A stretch of DNA of 47,631 bases from Gemmatimonadaceae bacterium (GTDB lineage Bacteria; Latescibacterota; UBA2968; UBA8231). The stretch is from the NCBI GenBank assembly GCA_026706075.1, contig JAPOZM010000110.1, positions 1-47,631 of the forward strand, read 5' to 3'. Below the pieces are notes generated by a model. That model was not told the DNA's origin, ran no database searches, and worked only from the letters and a program-made list of their open reading frames with translations. Both the position numbers and the translations under genes were made by a program. Each line of letters opens with the position of its first letter. Positions within the stretch are counted from its first letter, which is position 1. This document shows, in pieces, positions 25,009-33,460 of the stretch.

Positions 25009-26154
25009 TTGAAGAGACCCGCCTTGACCCGCTGGACCGCCAGGGCCGGCGTCGCCCTCCTCTCCGCCGCGGTGGTCCTGATCCTGGCGGAAGTACTGCT
25101 GCCCCTGATCCTCACCCTCGAGCAGCCGACGCTGCGGTACGACGCGCTCCTCGGCTTCCGAGGGCGGCCTCACCTCGACATCGCCTGGAGCCGGGAGATG
25201 GAAGGGGCAGAGCGCCGGGTGAGGACCAACCGCCTGGGATTCCACGATCACGAGCGCGACATGGCCCCGTCCCCGGGCACCCGGCGGATCCTCTTTCTCG
25301 GCGACTCGTTCCTCGAGGCCTACCAAGCGGGCATCGACGAGAACTTCTCCCAGCGCCTGGCGCGGAACCTGGCACGCGGCGGCCAGGTGAAGGTGGAGGC
25401 CCTGAACTGGGGCGTCCACGGCTATGGCCTGGGCTCCCACTTCCTCAGCGTCCGCGACCATGTCGCGGACTGGAGACCGGACACGGTGGTCCTCGTCCTT
25501 TTCCTCGGCAACGACCTGCAGGACAACTACGCTCCTCTCGCCTCGGCCTCGGTCCCCCGTTTCGAGGTGGTGGCCGACTCCCTGGTCTACTCCCCGGCGC
25601 CGCCGTACACCCTGCGGTTCTGGCTGCGCGACAACGTCCTGGCGCGCTCCGCCACCGCCCGGCTGGTCTGGATGTACGGGGTCAAGAGCCGCCCGGAGAT
25701 CGCGGCCGTGGCCCGCGGGGCGGGCCTGATCGCCTCGCCGGAGAGCAGGACCACCGATGACCACCTGGCGGGAATGACCGCCCTGGCCCGGCGGCTGCTG
25801 GACGGGATCGCCACCCACCTGCGGCAACAGCGGATCCGTCTCTTCGTGTACCTGATCCCCGATCCCCTGCTGGTGCGGGACGTCATCGACATCCGCCGCC
25901 ACCGCCGCGACCCGGGCGCCCCCGTGCCCGTCTACCGCAGGGACAGAGCGTTCATCGAGTCCCGGGTTCTGGACGCGCTGGCGCAACTGCGGATCGACCA
26001 CGTCCATCCCCGGGAGCGGTTCATCGAGCACATCGAGGAGGGGCGGGAGATCTACCGGGGCGGCTACGGACATTTCACCACCCTCGGCCACCAGTTGTCG
26101 GCGCAGCTGCTCGCTGCGCCTCTCGCCTCGAACCTCGCCGCCGGAGATCGTTGA
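25009..26154 (+). CDS. Membrane-anchored SGNH/GDSL-type hydrolase
   Basis: The 381-residue protein starts at a TTG preceded by GGGGGA. The N-terminus has one strong transmembrane segment (GVALLSAAVVLILAEVLLPL), which gives an anchored or exported enzyme. The SGNH blocks are visible: Ser100 in FLGDSF, the Asn block LFLGNDLQDN, and a C-terminal GHFTTLGHQL with the catalytic His. Similar proteins act as acyl- or acetyl-esterases on glycans. The position after a PIG-L deacetylase suggests glycan de-esterification. Other starts are possible, but none keeps the membrane segment. Confidence 0.82.
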   Translation: MKRPALTRWTARAGVALLSAAVVLILAEVLLPLILTLEQPTLRYDALLGFRGRPHLDIAWSREMEGAERRVRTNRLGFHDHERDMAPSPGTRRILFLGDSFLEAYQAGIDENFSQRLARNLARGGQVKVEALNWGVHGYGLGSHFLSVRDHVADWRPDTVVLVLFLGNDLQDNYAPLASASVPRFEVVADSLVYSPAPPYTLRFWLRDNVLARSATARLVWMYGVKSRPEIAAVARGAGLIASPESRTTDDHLAGMTALARRLLDGIATHLRQQRIRLFVYLIPDPLLVRDVIDIRRHRRDPGAPVPVYRRDRAFIESRVLDALAQLRIDHVHPRERFIEHIEEGREIYRGGYGHFTTLGHQLSAQLLAAPLASNLAAGDR

Positions 26155-26157
26155 CCC

Positions 26158-27009
26158 ATGCCGACATCATCCCCCAGAATCGTCGACGCCCACATCCACG
26201 TCTGGACCGACGACTTCGCCCGCTATCCCCTGGCCCCCGGGATCCGAGAGGAAGACCTCTGGCTCCCCACCTTCACGCCCGAGGAGTACTTCCGCTACAG
26301 CCGGGCCGTGGGCGACGTGCGCATCAACCTCGTGCAGATGACCTGGTACGGGACGGATCACAGCTACATCCTCGACCTGATCGCCGCCGACCCCGAGACG
26401 TTTTCCGGCACCGGGATCGTCAGCCTCGACGACCCCGCCCCGGACCGGACCATGCTCGAGCTCGCGGAGAAGGGATGCCGTGCCTTCCGGGAGCCTCCGG
26501 CGCAGCTCGACCACCCGGCCTTCGAGAAGCTGTTTTCCACCGGGGCGGACCACGACCTCGCCATTAGCTTCAACATGCGTGTCGATGGGCTGCCCGCACT
26601 CGACCGTCTCTGCACCCGCTACCCCGACACCCCGGTGATCCTCGACCACGTCTGCCACGTCGGCATCCGCGAGGCGGACTACAGCGAGGAGGATCTCGGG
26701 GCCCTGCTCCGCTTCGCCAGGCACAGTCGGGTCATGGTCAAGATCGGACCCCTCCAGGCCCTGTGCTCCCGGCGGGCCCCCTACCTGGACACACTGCCGC
26801 TGATCCAGCGCGTCGTCGAGGCCTACGGCGCCGACCGCTGCATGTGGGAGAGTGACAGCGGCGGCCCGATCACCATGCAGGACCCCATGACGGACTATCC
26901 GGCGGCGGTGGCCCTGGTCCGCGACCACGCGAGCTTCCTCAGCCCCGCCGAGAAGGAGGCGGTCCTGTGGGGGACGGCCGAAGGCCTGTTCTTCCCCGAC
27001 CGGTCCTGA
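26158..27009 (+). CDS. Amidohydrolase-2 family TIM-barrel protein
   Basis: The 283-residue protein belongs to the Amidohydrolase_2 superfamily. The HxH metal motif is present in IVDAHIHVW, an internal ligand is in VILDHVCHVG, and a conserved acid is in MWESDSGG. Such enzymes act as lactonases, decarboxylases or other metal-dependent hydrolases on small organic acids. It lies 3 nt after the SGNH gene and 3 nt before the PhyH-like gene, so the three are likely one operon. Two other members of this superfamily occur in the window (36350 and 45104) and are not close copies. Confidence 0.88.
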   Translation: MPTSSPRIVDAHIHVWTDDFARYPLAPGIREEDLWLPTFTPEEYFRYSRAVGDVRINLVQMTWYGTDHSYILDLIAADPETFSGTGIVSLDDPAPDRTMLELAEKGCRAFREPPAQLDHPAFEKLFSTGADHDLAISFNMRVDGLPALDRLCTRYPDTPVILDHVCHVGIREADYSEEDLGALLRFARHSRVMVKIGPLQALCSRRAPYLDTLPLIQRVVEAYGADRCMWESDSGGPITMQDPMTDYPAAVALVRDHASFLSPAEKEAVLWGTAEGLFFPDRS

Positions 27010-27012
27010 CCC

Positions 27013-28206
27013 GTGTATACCGATGCGATGGACAGGAACCCCCTCCTCGCCGAGGTGAGGGACCCGGACGCGGCGCGCGTGCTCGACGGACCGTCGCACG
27101 CGCTCGCCCGGGCGACCCGTCCTGACTTCCTCGGCAACCCACGCTCCCCGGTTGAGTGGTCGGCGGGCGACTGGAGCGACCTGGAGGCCGGGCGGGACGA
27201 CCTGCTCGACCTGGCGGCAGTGGAGGAGCAGTTCGACCGCGGGGACTTCCTCCTGGACGGGTACGCCGTCTTCGAAGGAGTCGTCAGGCCCAGGGCCCGC
27301 GAGCGTTGGCAGGCGGCACTGGCACGGGGACAGTTCCTCAACGACACGCTGCTCCGGGCCGACTGGTCGGCCATCGACTGGCACGGCCTCGGCCGCCGGC
27401 CTCCGGGGGAGAGGGTCTCCGCCGCGCACTTGGAGAAGGCCCTCGGTGGCAGTCAGAAAGTGCCCCAGGGCACCGACGCCGCAGGGGTCCTCACCCTGAG
27501 GCTGCACTCGGTCTTCGCCGAGTATTTTCCGGCCGGCCACCTGCCCTTCCTGGCCGAGATCCTCACGCACCCGGACATGCTTGCCCTGCAGCGCCTCTGC
27601 CTCGGCAGCGACACCCTCTTCTTCGACCACAACCAGCTGCTCTCGCGTCCACCCGGCTACGCCGGCGGGGCCTGGCACAGCCATCGGCTCGGCGCTGGCT
27701 GCGACCTGGGCACGGTCCTCCCGGACGAGTACGACCGCCAGCCGAACCTGCTCCTGACCCTCTGCTATCTGAACGGCTTCGACGCCGGGGACGACGGAGG
27801 CCTCAAGATCATCCGCGGCAGCCACCTCTTCCGGGACCCGGAAGGATGCCGTGCGGAAACGGATGCGGAGATGGCCCGCGGCTGGCTCGACCGCCGGGCC
27901 CACCCGGTCACCGGACGACCCCTCGAGATGGAGCATCTCGCCCTGCCGGAGGGATCGGTGGTCTGCTGCCTGTCCCACGCCGCCCACGGGGTGGCGCCCA
28001 AGGCTGCCGGAAGGCAAACCCGCCTGTGTTCCCTGTTCTGCTACCGGAAGCCGTGGACCGACGGGAGCGCCCAGCCCCCTTGGGAGGTGCCCCCCGTGTG
28101 GGCGGTGAAGGCCCGGCGCGGGGAGCTTCCCCCCGTCCTGACGGAACTGCTCCGCCCCAGCTTCGACCGCGATCTGACCCGCGGCAAGACTCGTTCGGAC
28201 GAGTAG
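27013..28206 (+). CDS. PhyH-like (phytanoyl-CoA dioxygenase superfamily) protein, non-canonical HxD
   Basis: The protein has about 397 residues, longer than typical PhyH proteins. The cupin core is visible from about residue 210, with GAWHSHRLG, YLNGFDAGDDGGLKIIRGSH and SHAAHGVAPKAAGRQTRLCS. The last supplies the distal His and the Arg for 2-oxoglutarate. At the usual HxD position the sequence reads HSH, so the acidic metal ligand is not where expected. The start is unclear (GTG 27013 or ATG 27028), as neither has a ribosome site. It may be an Fe(II)/2-oxoglutarate oxygenase or an inactive relative. It is the last gene of the amidohydrolase operon. Confidence 0.75.
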   Translation: MYTDAMDRNPLLAEVRDPDAARVLDGPSHALARATRPDFLGNPRSPVEWSAGDWSDLEAGRDDLLDLAAVEEQFDRGDFLLDGYAVFEGVVRPRARERWQAALARGQFLNDTLLRADWSAIDWHGLGRRPPGERVSAAHLEKALGGSQKVPQGTDAAGVLTLRLHSVFAEYFPAGHLPFLAEILTHPDMLALQRLCLGSDTLFFDHNQLLSRPPGYAGGAWHSHRLGAGCDLGTVLPDEYDRQPNLLLTLCYLNGFDAGDDGGLKIIRGSHLFRDPEGCRAETDAEMARGWLDRRAHPVTGRPLEMEHLALPEGSVVCCLSHAAHGVAPKAAGRQTRLCSLFCYRKPWTDGSAQPPWEVPPVWAVKARRGELPPVLTELLRPSFDRDLTRGKTRSDE

Positions 28207-28224
28207 CAGCCGGGGGTGCGGCGA

Positions 28225-28252
28225 TTGCCAATCCGGGGGAATTCCTTACATT
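28225..28252 (+). promoter_or_regulatory. Sigma-70-type promoter and long leader of the cold-shock gene
   Basis: TTGCCA (28225-28230) and TACATT (28247-28252) are 16 nt apart. Transcription would start near 28259, leaving a leader of about 170 nt before the GTG start at 28428. Long structured 5' leaders are typical of cspA-type mRNAs and take part in temperature control. Confidence 0.55.
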
Positions 28253-28427
28253 CGTACTCAAGCCGTTACGGGCCCGAGCTTCTCCCCTCGAAGGCGGTGG
28301 CGAGGAAACCGGGCGGCTTTGTCGAGTTGGCAGCAGCAGATTGCGGTAACTGAAGTTCCATCAGCTTGAGTCCGTTGCGCGCTCTGTCCAACGCTTTGTT
28401 TCACCCTTCTTGCGAAGGAGCCGGTAA

Positions 28428-28643
28428 GTGGCCGAGCGCGAAGTCGGAACCGTAAAATGGTTCAACGACGCCAAGGGCTACGGCTTCATTCAGCGGGCGA
28501 ACGGCACCGACGTCTTCGTCCACCACTCCGCGATCCAGATGGATGGGTTCCGGACGCTGGCCGAAGGTCAGCAGGTGGAGTTCGACGTGGTGCAGGGCCA
28601 AAAGGGCCCGGCCGCTGAGCGGGTGACGGCCGCCTCTGCCTGA
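28428..28643 (+). CDS. CspA-family cold-shock protein
   Basis: The 71-residue single cold-shock domain has both RNA-binding motifs, KGYGFIQ (RNP1) and DVFVHHSAI (RNP2), and the N-terminal GTVKWFNDAKGYGF signature. It binds single-stranded RNA or DNA and can melt mRNA structure. The start is a GTG 7 nt after a perfect AAGGAG. The gene stands alone between its own promoter and a strong terminator. Confidence 0.97.
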   Translation: MAEREVGTVKWFNDAKGYGFIQRANGTDVFVHHSAIQMDGFRTLAEGQQVEFDVVQGQKGPAAERVTAASA

Positions 28644-28676
28644 GGAGGCACGTCGCCCGGCGAAGTCCGAGCGAAG

Positions 28677-28706
28677 CGGGGTCGGTGGTTTCACCGGCCC
28701 CGTTTT
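28677..28706 (+). terminator. Rho-independent terminator of the cold-shock gene
   Basis: CGGGGTCGGTG (28677-28687) and CACCGGCCCCG (28692-28702) form an 11-bp stem with one G-U pair and a GTTT loop, followed by TTTTC. It sits 34 nt after the stop codon. Confidence 0.88.
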
Positions 28707-28732
28707 CTCGTTCTGCCCGGGCGACCAGGCGG

Positions 28733-29662
28733 TCAGGCTTCCAGCGACCCCTCCGCCCAGTCACGGGGCCGCAGGAACTCCTCGTAGAGCCGCGCCTCCG
28801 GTGTGCCGGCCTCCGGCCGCCAGTCGTAGCGCCAGCGCACCTTCGGCGGCATCGACACCAGGATCGACTCGACTCGCCCGCCGGACTGCAGCCCGAAGAG
28901 GGTGCCGCGGTCGTAGAGCAGGTTGAACTCGACGTAGCGCCCCCGCCGGTAGAGCTGGAAGTCTCGTTCACGCTGGCCGTAGGGCATGTCCTTCCGCCGT
29001 TCGAGGATCGGCCCGTACGCCTCCATGTAGTGGTCGCCCACGGAGCGCATGAAGGCGAACGCCCTGTCGAAGCCGCCCTCGTCGAAGTCGTCGAAGAACA
29101 GGCCGCCGATGCCCCGGGCCTCGCCGCGGTGCTTCAGGTGGAAGTACTCGTCGCACCACTTCTTGAAACGCGGATAGAGCGCGGGTCCGAAGGGCTCGCA
29201 CGCCGCCCGCGCCATCCCGTGCCAGTCCCTGGCGTCGGCCTCGAAGCCGTAGAAGGGGGTCAGATCGAAGCCACCGCCGAACCACCAGGCCGGGTCGGAT
29301 ACGCCCGCCGGATCGGTGGCGACGAAGAACCGCACGTTCAGGTGGGAAGTCGGCGCGTAGGGGTTGAGGGGGTGTACGATGACGGAGACACCCATCGCCT
29401 CGAAGGCCCGTCCCGCCAGTTCCGGGCGCCTGGCCGAGGCCGCTGGCGGCAGCCGGCCGCCGCTCACGCGCGAGAGGTTGACACCGGCCTTCTCGATGGC
29501 GGCCCCGCCTTCCATCACGCGGCTCACCCCCCCGGCGCCGTCGTCGCGGGTCCAGGCGTCCTCGCGGAAGACGGCTCCCCCTCCGTCGATCTCCTTGAGC
29601 CGGGCGCAGATACCGCCCTGCAGCCCGCGGAGATAGGCGAAGACTTCCTCGGCCTCGGGCAC
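28733..29662 (-). CDS. hemF: Oxygen-dependent coproporphyrinogen III oxidase
   Basis: The protein has about 309 residues, the normal length for HemF. The family blocks are present: EKAGVNLSRVSG, HPLNPYAPTSHLNVRFF, the signature DPAWWFGGGFDLTPFYGFE, and GGLFFDDFD. It decarboxylates two propionates of coproporphyrinogen III with O2 to make protoporphyrinogen IX for haem. A GTG at 29662, 7 nt after GGGAGGG, is preferred over the upstream TTG at 29731. The enzyme implies that oxygen is available, at least at times. It is divergent from the UxuA-like gene. Confidence 0.95.
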   Translation of the reverse strand: MPEAEEVFAYLRGLQGGICARLKEIDGGGAVFREDAWTRDDGAGGVSRVMEGGAAIEKAGVNLSRVSGGRLPPAASARRPELAGRAFEAMGVSVIVHPLNPYAPTSHLNVRFFVATDPAGVSDPAWWFGGGFDLTPFYGFEADARDWHGMARAACEPFGPALYPRFKKWCDEYFHLKHRGEARGIGGLFFDDFDEGGFDRAFAFMRSVGDHYMEAYGPILERRKDMPYGQRERDFQLYRRGRYVEFNLLYDRGTLFGLQSGGRVESILVSMPPKVRWRYDWRPEAGTPEARLYEEFLRPRDWAEGSLEA

Positions 29663-29748
29663 CTTGACCCTCCCAGTCGGTTTGGGGAGATTCCGCCGCC
29701 ACAAGCTGCCCGCCTCTCCGGCGGGTGTCAATCTGCAGACGGCCCTTC

Positions 29749-30732
29749 ATGCTGATCGGAACCCGTATCTCGCCGGACTGGCTCGAGCGCCCAGACGATC
29801 TGCGCTTCCTCAAGCAGATCGGCGTCGACGTGGTGGACATCACCATGTCCCTGATTCCGGGCTACGACGAGACCGGCCGCCTCAGCCAGGAAGGGGTCCG
29901 GCGCGCCGTGGATCTGCTGGCTGCGGCCGACCTGCGCATCGAGCGCATCAACAGCACCGGCGACATGACCCACAAGACCTTCCTCAGTCTTCCCGGCGAG
30001 GAGGAGGAGCTCGACAACCTCGCCCACAACACCCGGGTCTGCTGCGACTTCGGCCTCCCCGTCCTCGGGGTGCAGTGCTTCCAGGGCAGCAGCTTCGGCC
30101 ACTCCCCGGCACCAGCCTACAGCTGGGTCGAAGGCCGCGGAGGCTACCAGTACCTGCGCTCCGACCTGACCGAGGCGCTGCGTGACCGCGCCCCGCCGGA
30201 GGGCGCGCCCACGGCGGAGCAACTCTGGGAGCGCACCCTCCGCATCTTCGAGCGGATCCTTCCCATCGCCGAGAGCGGCGGCGTGCTGGTCGCCATGCAC
30301 GGCAACGATCCCCCCGTTCCCGCCCTCTACGGCGTGCCCCAGATCCTCTACGACTTCGACTGCTTCGACCGCCTCTTCCGGGAGATCGACTCGCCGAACA
30401 TGGGCATGACCTTCTGCGTCGGAACCCGCTACGAGTCGGGCCAGGACGTCTTCGAGGGAATCCGCCGCTTCGGCGAACGCGGGAAGATCTTCCACGTCCA
30501 CTTCCGCAACGTCCACGGCCGCATCCCCGTGGACGGCTGGTACGAGGAGCGCGCCCCCGACGAGGGCGATCTGTCCATGTTCGAGGTCGCCCGGGCCCTG
30601 CGAGACGTCGGCTACGAGCGCGCCATCGACTATGACCACATCATGCGCCTGGTCGGAGACGAGGCCGGCAAGGCCTACATCGCCTTCTGCGTCGGTCACA
30701 GCAAGGGGATCCTCGAAGGGTTGCGCGGGTGA
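29749..30732 (+). CDS. UxuA (mannonate dehydratase)-like TIM-barrel protein
   Basis: The protein has about 327 residues and resembles D-mannonate dehydratase UxuA, with LVAMHGNDPPVPALYGVPQ and MTFCVGTRYESGQDVFEGIR. FHVHFRNVHG also fits, with the metal-binding His and Asp/Cys positions expected for that family. UxuA turns D-mannonate into 2-keto-3-deoxygluconate in glucuronate breakdown. A divergent specificity is possible, and many environmental members are unproven. The start at 29749 has no good ribosome site. The M81 gene start overlaps its stop by 4 nt (GTGA), so the two are translationally coupled. Confidence 0.8.
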   Translation: MLIGTRISPDWLERPDDLRFLKQIGVDVVDITMSLIPGYDETGRLSQEGVRRAVDLLAAADLRIERINSTGDMTHKTFLSLPGEEEELDNLAHNTRVCCDFGLPVLGVQCFQGSSFGHSPAPAYSWVEGRGGYQYLRSDLTEALRDRAPPEGAPTAEQLWERTLRIFERILPIAESGGVLVAMHGNDPPVPALYGVPQILYDFDCFDRLFREIDSPNMGMTFCVGTRYESGQDVFEGIRRFGERGKIFHVHFRNVHGRIPVDGWYEERAPDEGDLSMFEVARALRDVGYERAIDYDHIMRLVGDEAGKAYIAFCVGHSKGILEGLRG

Positions 30733-32249
30733 GAATCGCCCTGGGCTCGGTGCTGACCGAGTGCAACCAGTTCGGGGGCTCGCCGATCGACCTCGACTGG
30801 TTCGCCCGCTACGAGCTGTGCCGCGGTGACGAGGTCCTCGGTCTGGATGCCGGCGTCGTCGGGGGCGCCCTCAGGGCGCTGCGCTCCGCCGGCTCGGAAG
30901 TCGCTCCCCTGATCTCGGCCAGCACCTGCCCCGGTGGCCACATCACCGCCGACTGCTACGAGTACCTGCGCGGCGAGCTGCTCTACCGCCTGTCGCGGGC
31001 CCTGCCCGTCGACGGGGTCCTGCTCGGCCTCCACGGAAGCGCCGTCGCCGAAGGCGTCGACGATGTTGAGGGAGACCTGATCTCCGCGGTGCGCGTCCTC
31101 GTCGGGCCCGGGGTCCCGGTGGTGGCCACCCTCGACCTGCACGCCCACGTGACCCGCGCCATGGTCGAAAACGCCCACGGTCTCGTGGCCTGGTCCACCT
31201 ACCCGCACCGGGACGCCGCCGGCACCGGAGAGCGCGGAGCCCGCCTCCTCCTCGACATCGCCGGGGGACGCTGCCGGCCGGCGATGGCCCTGGCCAAGGT
31301 GCCCGTCATCGTGGGGGGCATCAACGGCTCCACCGACGGCGACGGCCCCTTCGCCCGCATGATGCGGGACCTGCGAGGCCACGAGGCCGAAGCTGGCGTG
31401 CTGTCCGCCAGCCTTTTCCTCGTACATCCCTTCCTCGATCAGCCGGACCTCGGCGGCGGCGGCCTGTTCGTCGTCGACGGCGACATGGACCGCGCCCGGC
31501 GCCTGGCCCTCGAGACGGCAGAGGACTATTGGAGCCACCGCCGCGAGCTCGAGGCCGCCGCCCTCTCGCCGGAGGCGGCCATCCGCGCCGGCCTGGAGAC
31601 CCACGGCGGTCCAGTCGTCCTGATCGAGGCCGCCGACTGCGCCGGCGGCGGCGCCTCGGGCGACAGCGTCGCTTCCCTGGCCGCCCTGCTGGCCCTGGAA
31701 GACCCGTCCCCCGCCCTCGTGCCCGTGGTCGATCCGGAAGCGGCTGAGGCCTGTCACCGCGCCGGCGCCGGAGCCGAGGTCTCCACCTGCCTCGGTCACA
31801 AGCTCGACCCCGCCTGGGGCCGGCCGATCCAGGTGCGGGGCCTCGTGGAGAGCCTGCACGACGGACGCTTCCGCTACACCGGCGGCATCTGGGAAGGGGT
31901 GGACGGGGAGATGGGGCCGACGGCGGTACTGGCCATCGGGGCGGTGCGTGTGCTGGTCACCAGCCACGCCACCTACGACTGGGCCGACGAGCAGTGGCGG
32001 GCGGTCGGAATCGACCCGAGGCAGGCGAAGTTCGTCGTCGCCAAGAACCCGATGAACTTCCACAACGTCTACGACGAGGTGGCCGCCGCCGTCCTCGTCC
32101 TCGACACCCCCGGCCCGACGCCGGCCACGATCCGAAACCACCCCTTGCGGCACATGCCCCGGCCCTACTTCCCCGTCGACGGGGACATCCCCGGCCTGGA
32201 ACCGACGGTGTGGACCAACGCCGCTCTGATCGCGGCGACCGGCCGCTGA
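30729..32249 (+). CDS. M81-family protein (MlrC-like metallopeptidase)
   Basis: The 506-residue protein starts at a GTG overlapping the UxuA-like stop. It has the M81 blocks LGSVLTECNQF, GVLLGLHGSAVAEG and the metal motif TLDLHAHV. STYPHRDAAGTGERGA and the later GASGDSVASLAALL are also typical. MlrC in sphingomonads cleaves linearised microcystin. Most homologues elsewhere have no proven substrate and often sit beside sugar or amino-acid catabolic genes, as here. A second M81 protein (34498-35982) faces it across 2.2 kb. The two are clearly different in sequence. Confidence 0.92.
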   Translation: MRIALGSVLTECNQFGGSPIDLDWFARYELCRGDEVLGLDAGVVGGALRALRSAGSEVAPLISASTCPGGHITADCYEYLRGELLYRLSRALPVDGVLLGLHGSAVAEGVDDVEGDLISAVRVLVGPGVPVVATLDLHAHVTRAMVENAHGLVAWSTYPHRDAAGTGERGARLLLDIAGGRCRPAMALAKVPVIVGGINGSTDGDGPFARMMRDLRGHEAEAGVLSASLFLVHPFLDQPDLGGGGLFVVDGDMDRARRLALETAEDYWSHRRELEAAALSPEAAIRAGLETHGGPVVLIEAADCAGGGASGDSVASLAALLALEDPSPALVPVVDPEAAEACHRAGAGAEVSTCLGHKLDPAWGRPIQVRGLVESLHDGRFRYTGGIWEGVDGEMGPTAVLAIGAVRVLVTSHATYDWADEQWRAVGIDPRQAKFVVAKNPMNFHNVYDEVAAAVLVLDTPGPTPATIRNHPLRHMPRPYFPVDGDIPGLEPTVWTNAALIAATGR

Positions 32250-32253
32250 CCGG

Positions 32254-32283
32254 TTGCTGTCCCCGGGCGCCGGCGGTTAGCTT
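32254..32283 (+). promoter_or_regulatory. Weak sigma-70 promoter candidate before the first Gfo/Idh gene
   Basis: TTGCTG (32254-32259) and TAGCTT (32278-32283) are 18 nt apart in the 103-base gap between the M81 gene and the oxidoreductase gene. The -10 box is weak, and read-through from the upstream operon is equally likely. Confidence 0.3.
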
Positions 32284-32293
32284 TCGCGCCACC

Positions 32294-32353
32294 ATGGGAA
32301 TCGACCGGATCTCCTCTTCCCGAAGCGTTCGCCGGACAGCGAGGGCTGCCTGA
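32294..32353 (+). CDS. Possible 19-residue basic leader peptide
   Basis: A small open frame encodes MGIDRISSSRSVRRTARAA. Its TGA stop overlaps the ATG of the following oxidoreductase gene (TGATG), a layout that favours translational coupling. There is no clear ribosome site before it, and no homologue is known to me, so it may be chance. Confidence 0.25.
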   Translation: MGIDRISSSRSVRRTARAA

Positions 32354-33456
32354 TGGCCGCAGCGCTCGGCGTCGCCATCATCGGAACCGGCCGAGTCGGC
32401 TACCAGTTCTCCTTCGGAGACTTGCCCGACAACCACGCCGAAGCCGTGGCCGCCTGCGAGGACGTGCGCCTCGTGGCCGGGGTCAATCGCGGACGGGATA
32501 AGCTCGACGCTTTCGGGAAGCGCTTCGGCGTCGACGCCCTCTTCCACGACTACCGGCAGATGCTCGAGCACGCGGCGCCGGAGATCGTCATCGTCGCCAC
32601 CCATCCCGAGCTCCACTGCGAGATGGTCCTCCAGTGCGCTGCGGCGTCCTCGGTGCGGGCCATCATCTGCGAGAAGCCCATGGCTCTCTCCCTGGAGGAG
32701 TGCGACCGCATGATCGCCGCCTGCGAGGCCGAGTCCGTCCTCCTGCAGGTCAATCACAACCGGCGCTGGCATCCGGAGTGGCAGCTGGCCGGCCGGCTCC
32801 TCGCCGACGGCGCCGTCGGCGACCTGATCCACATAGACTGCTTCATGGACGGCTGCAAGCCGGAGCCCTCCTGGCGCTCGGAGAACGAGGGGCCCCTCCT
32901 CCACGACTACACCCACTACTTCGACCTCATGGACCTCTACGGGGGGCCGGTGGCCTGGCTCTGCGGCACCGCCGAGCAGAGAATCCGGCCCTGGGCCGTG
33001 GAGGACTACGCCGCCGCCTTCCTCAAGTTCGACAGCGGCGTCACCGGGACGATCCGCGGCGCAGAACTGACCACGTATTCTGACCACGCCTTCGAGCTGC
33101 GCGGCTCCTCCGGCCTGGTCCGCATGGTGGGCGAGCAGGTGCTCCTGCAGCGGTCAGAGCAGGGCATGTACGAGCCCGACTCCGGGTTCCAGTGGAGCGA
33201 CCTGCGGGCGACCAAGGTCGAGCGGCCGGCGCCGGCCAGCACCTATGTCGCCGCCCTGGCCGAGCTTCTGGCCGCCCTCGACGGCGAGGCAACCCTCCGC
33301 TCCGACGGCCAGGTCGGACGCCGCTCCATGGAGATGGTGACCGCCGTGTACCAGTCGCAGCTGACCGGGAACCGGCCCGTCTCCTTCCCGCTGAGCCGGC
33401 TCGACAACGGCATCGCCGCCCTGCGCCAAGCCGGCGCCTTCCGCGAGCGCGGCTGA
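32353..33456 (+). CDS. Gfo/Idh/MocA-family oxidoreductase
   Basis: The 367-residue protein has an N-terminal Rossmann domain with VAIIGTGRVG and the family hallmark ICEKPMALS. The C-terminal catalytic domain contains LLHDYTHYFDLMDLYGG, with the conserved Asp/His. Family members oxidise or reduce sugars and cyclitols with NAD(P). The substrate is not predictable. It is followed after 4 nt by a second family member, so the two probably act on related compounds. It may be coupled to a short upstream frame by TGATG. Confidence 0.93.
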   Translation: MAAALGVAIIGTGRVGYQFSFGDLPDNHAEAVAACEDVRLVAGVNRGRDKLDAFGKRFGVDALFHDYRQMLEHAAPEIVIVATHPELHCEMVLQCAAASSVRAIICEKPMALSLEECDRMIAACEAESVLLQVNHNRRWHPEWQLAGRLLADGAVGDLIHIDCFMDGCKPEPSWRSENEGPLLHDYTHYFDLMDLYGGPVAWLCGTAEQRIRPWAVEDYAAAFLKFDSGVTGTIRGAELTTYSDHAFELRGSSGLVRMVGEQVLLQRSEQGMYEPDSGFQWSDLRATKVERPAPASTYVAALAELLAALDGEATLRSDGQVGRRSMEMVTAVYQSQLTGNRPVSFPLSRLDNGIAALRQAGAFRERG

Positions 33457-33460
33457 CCGC

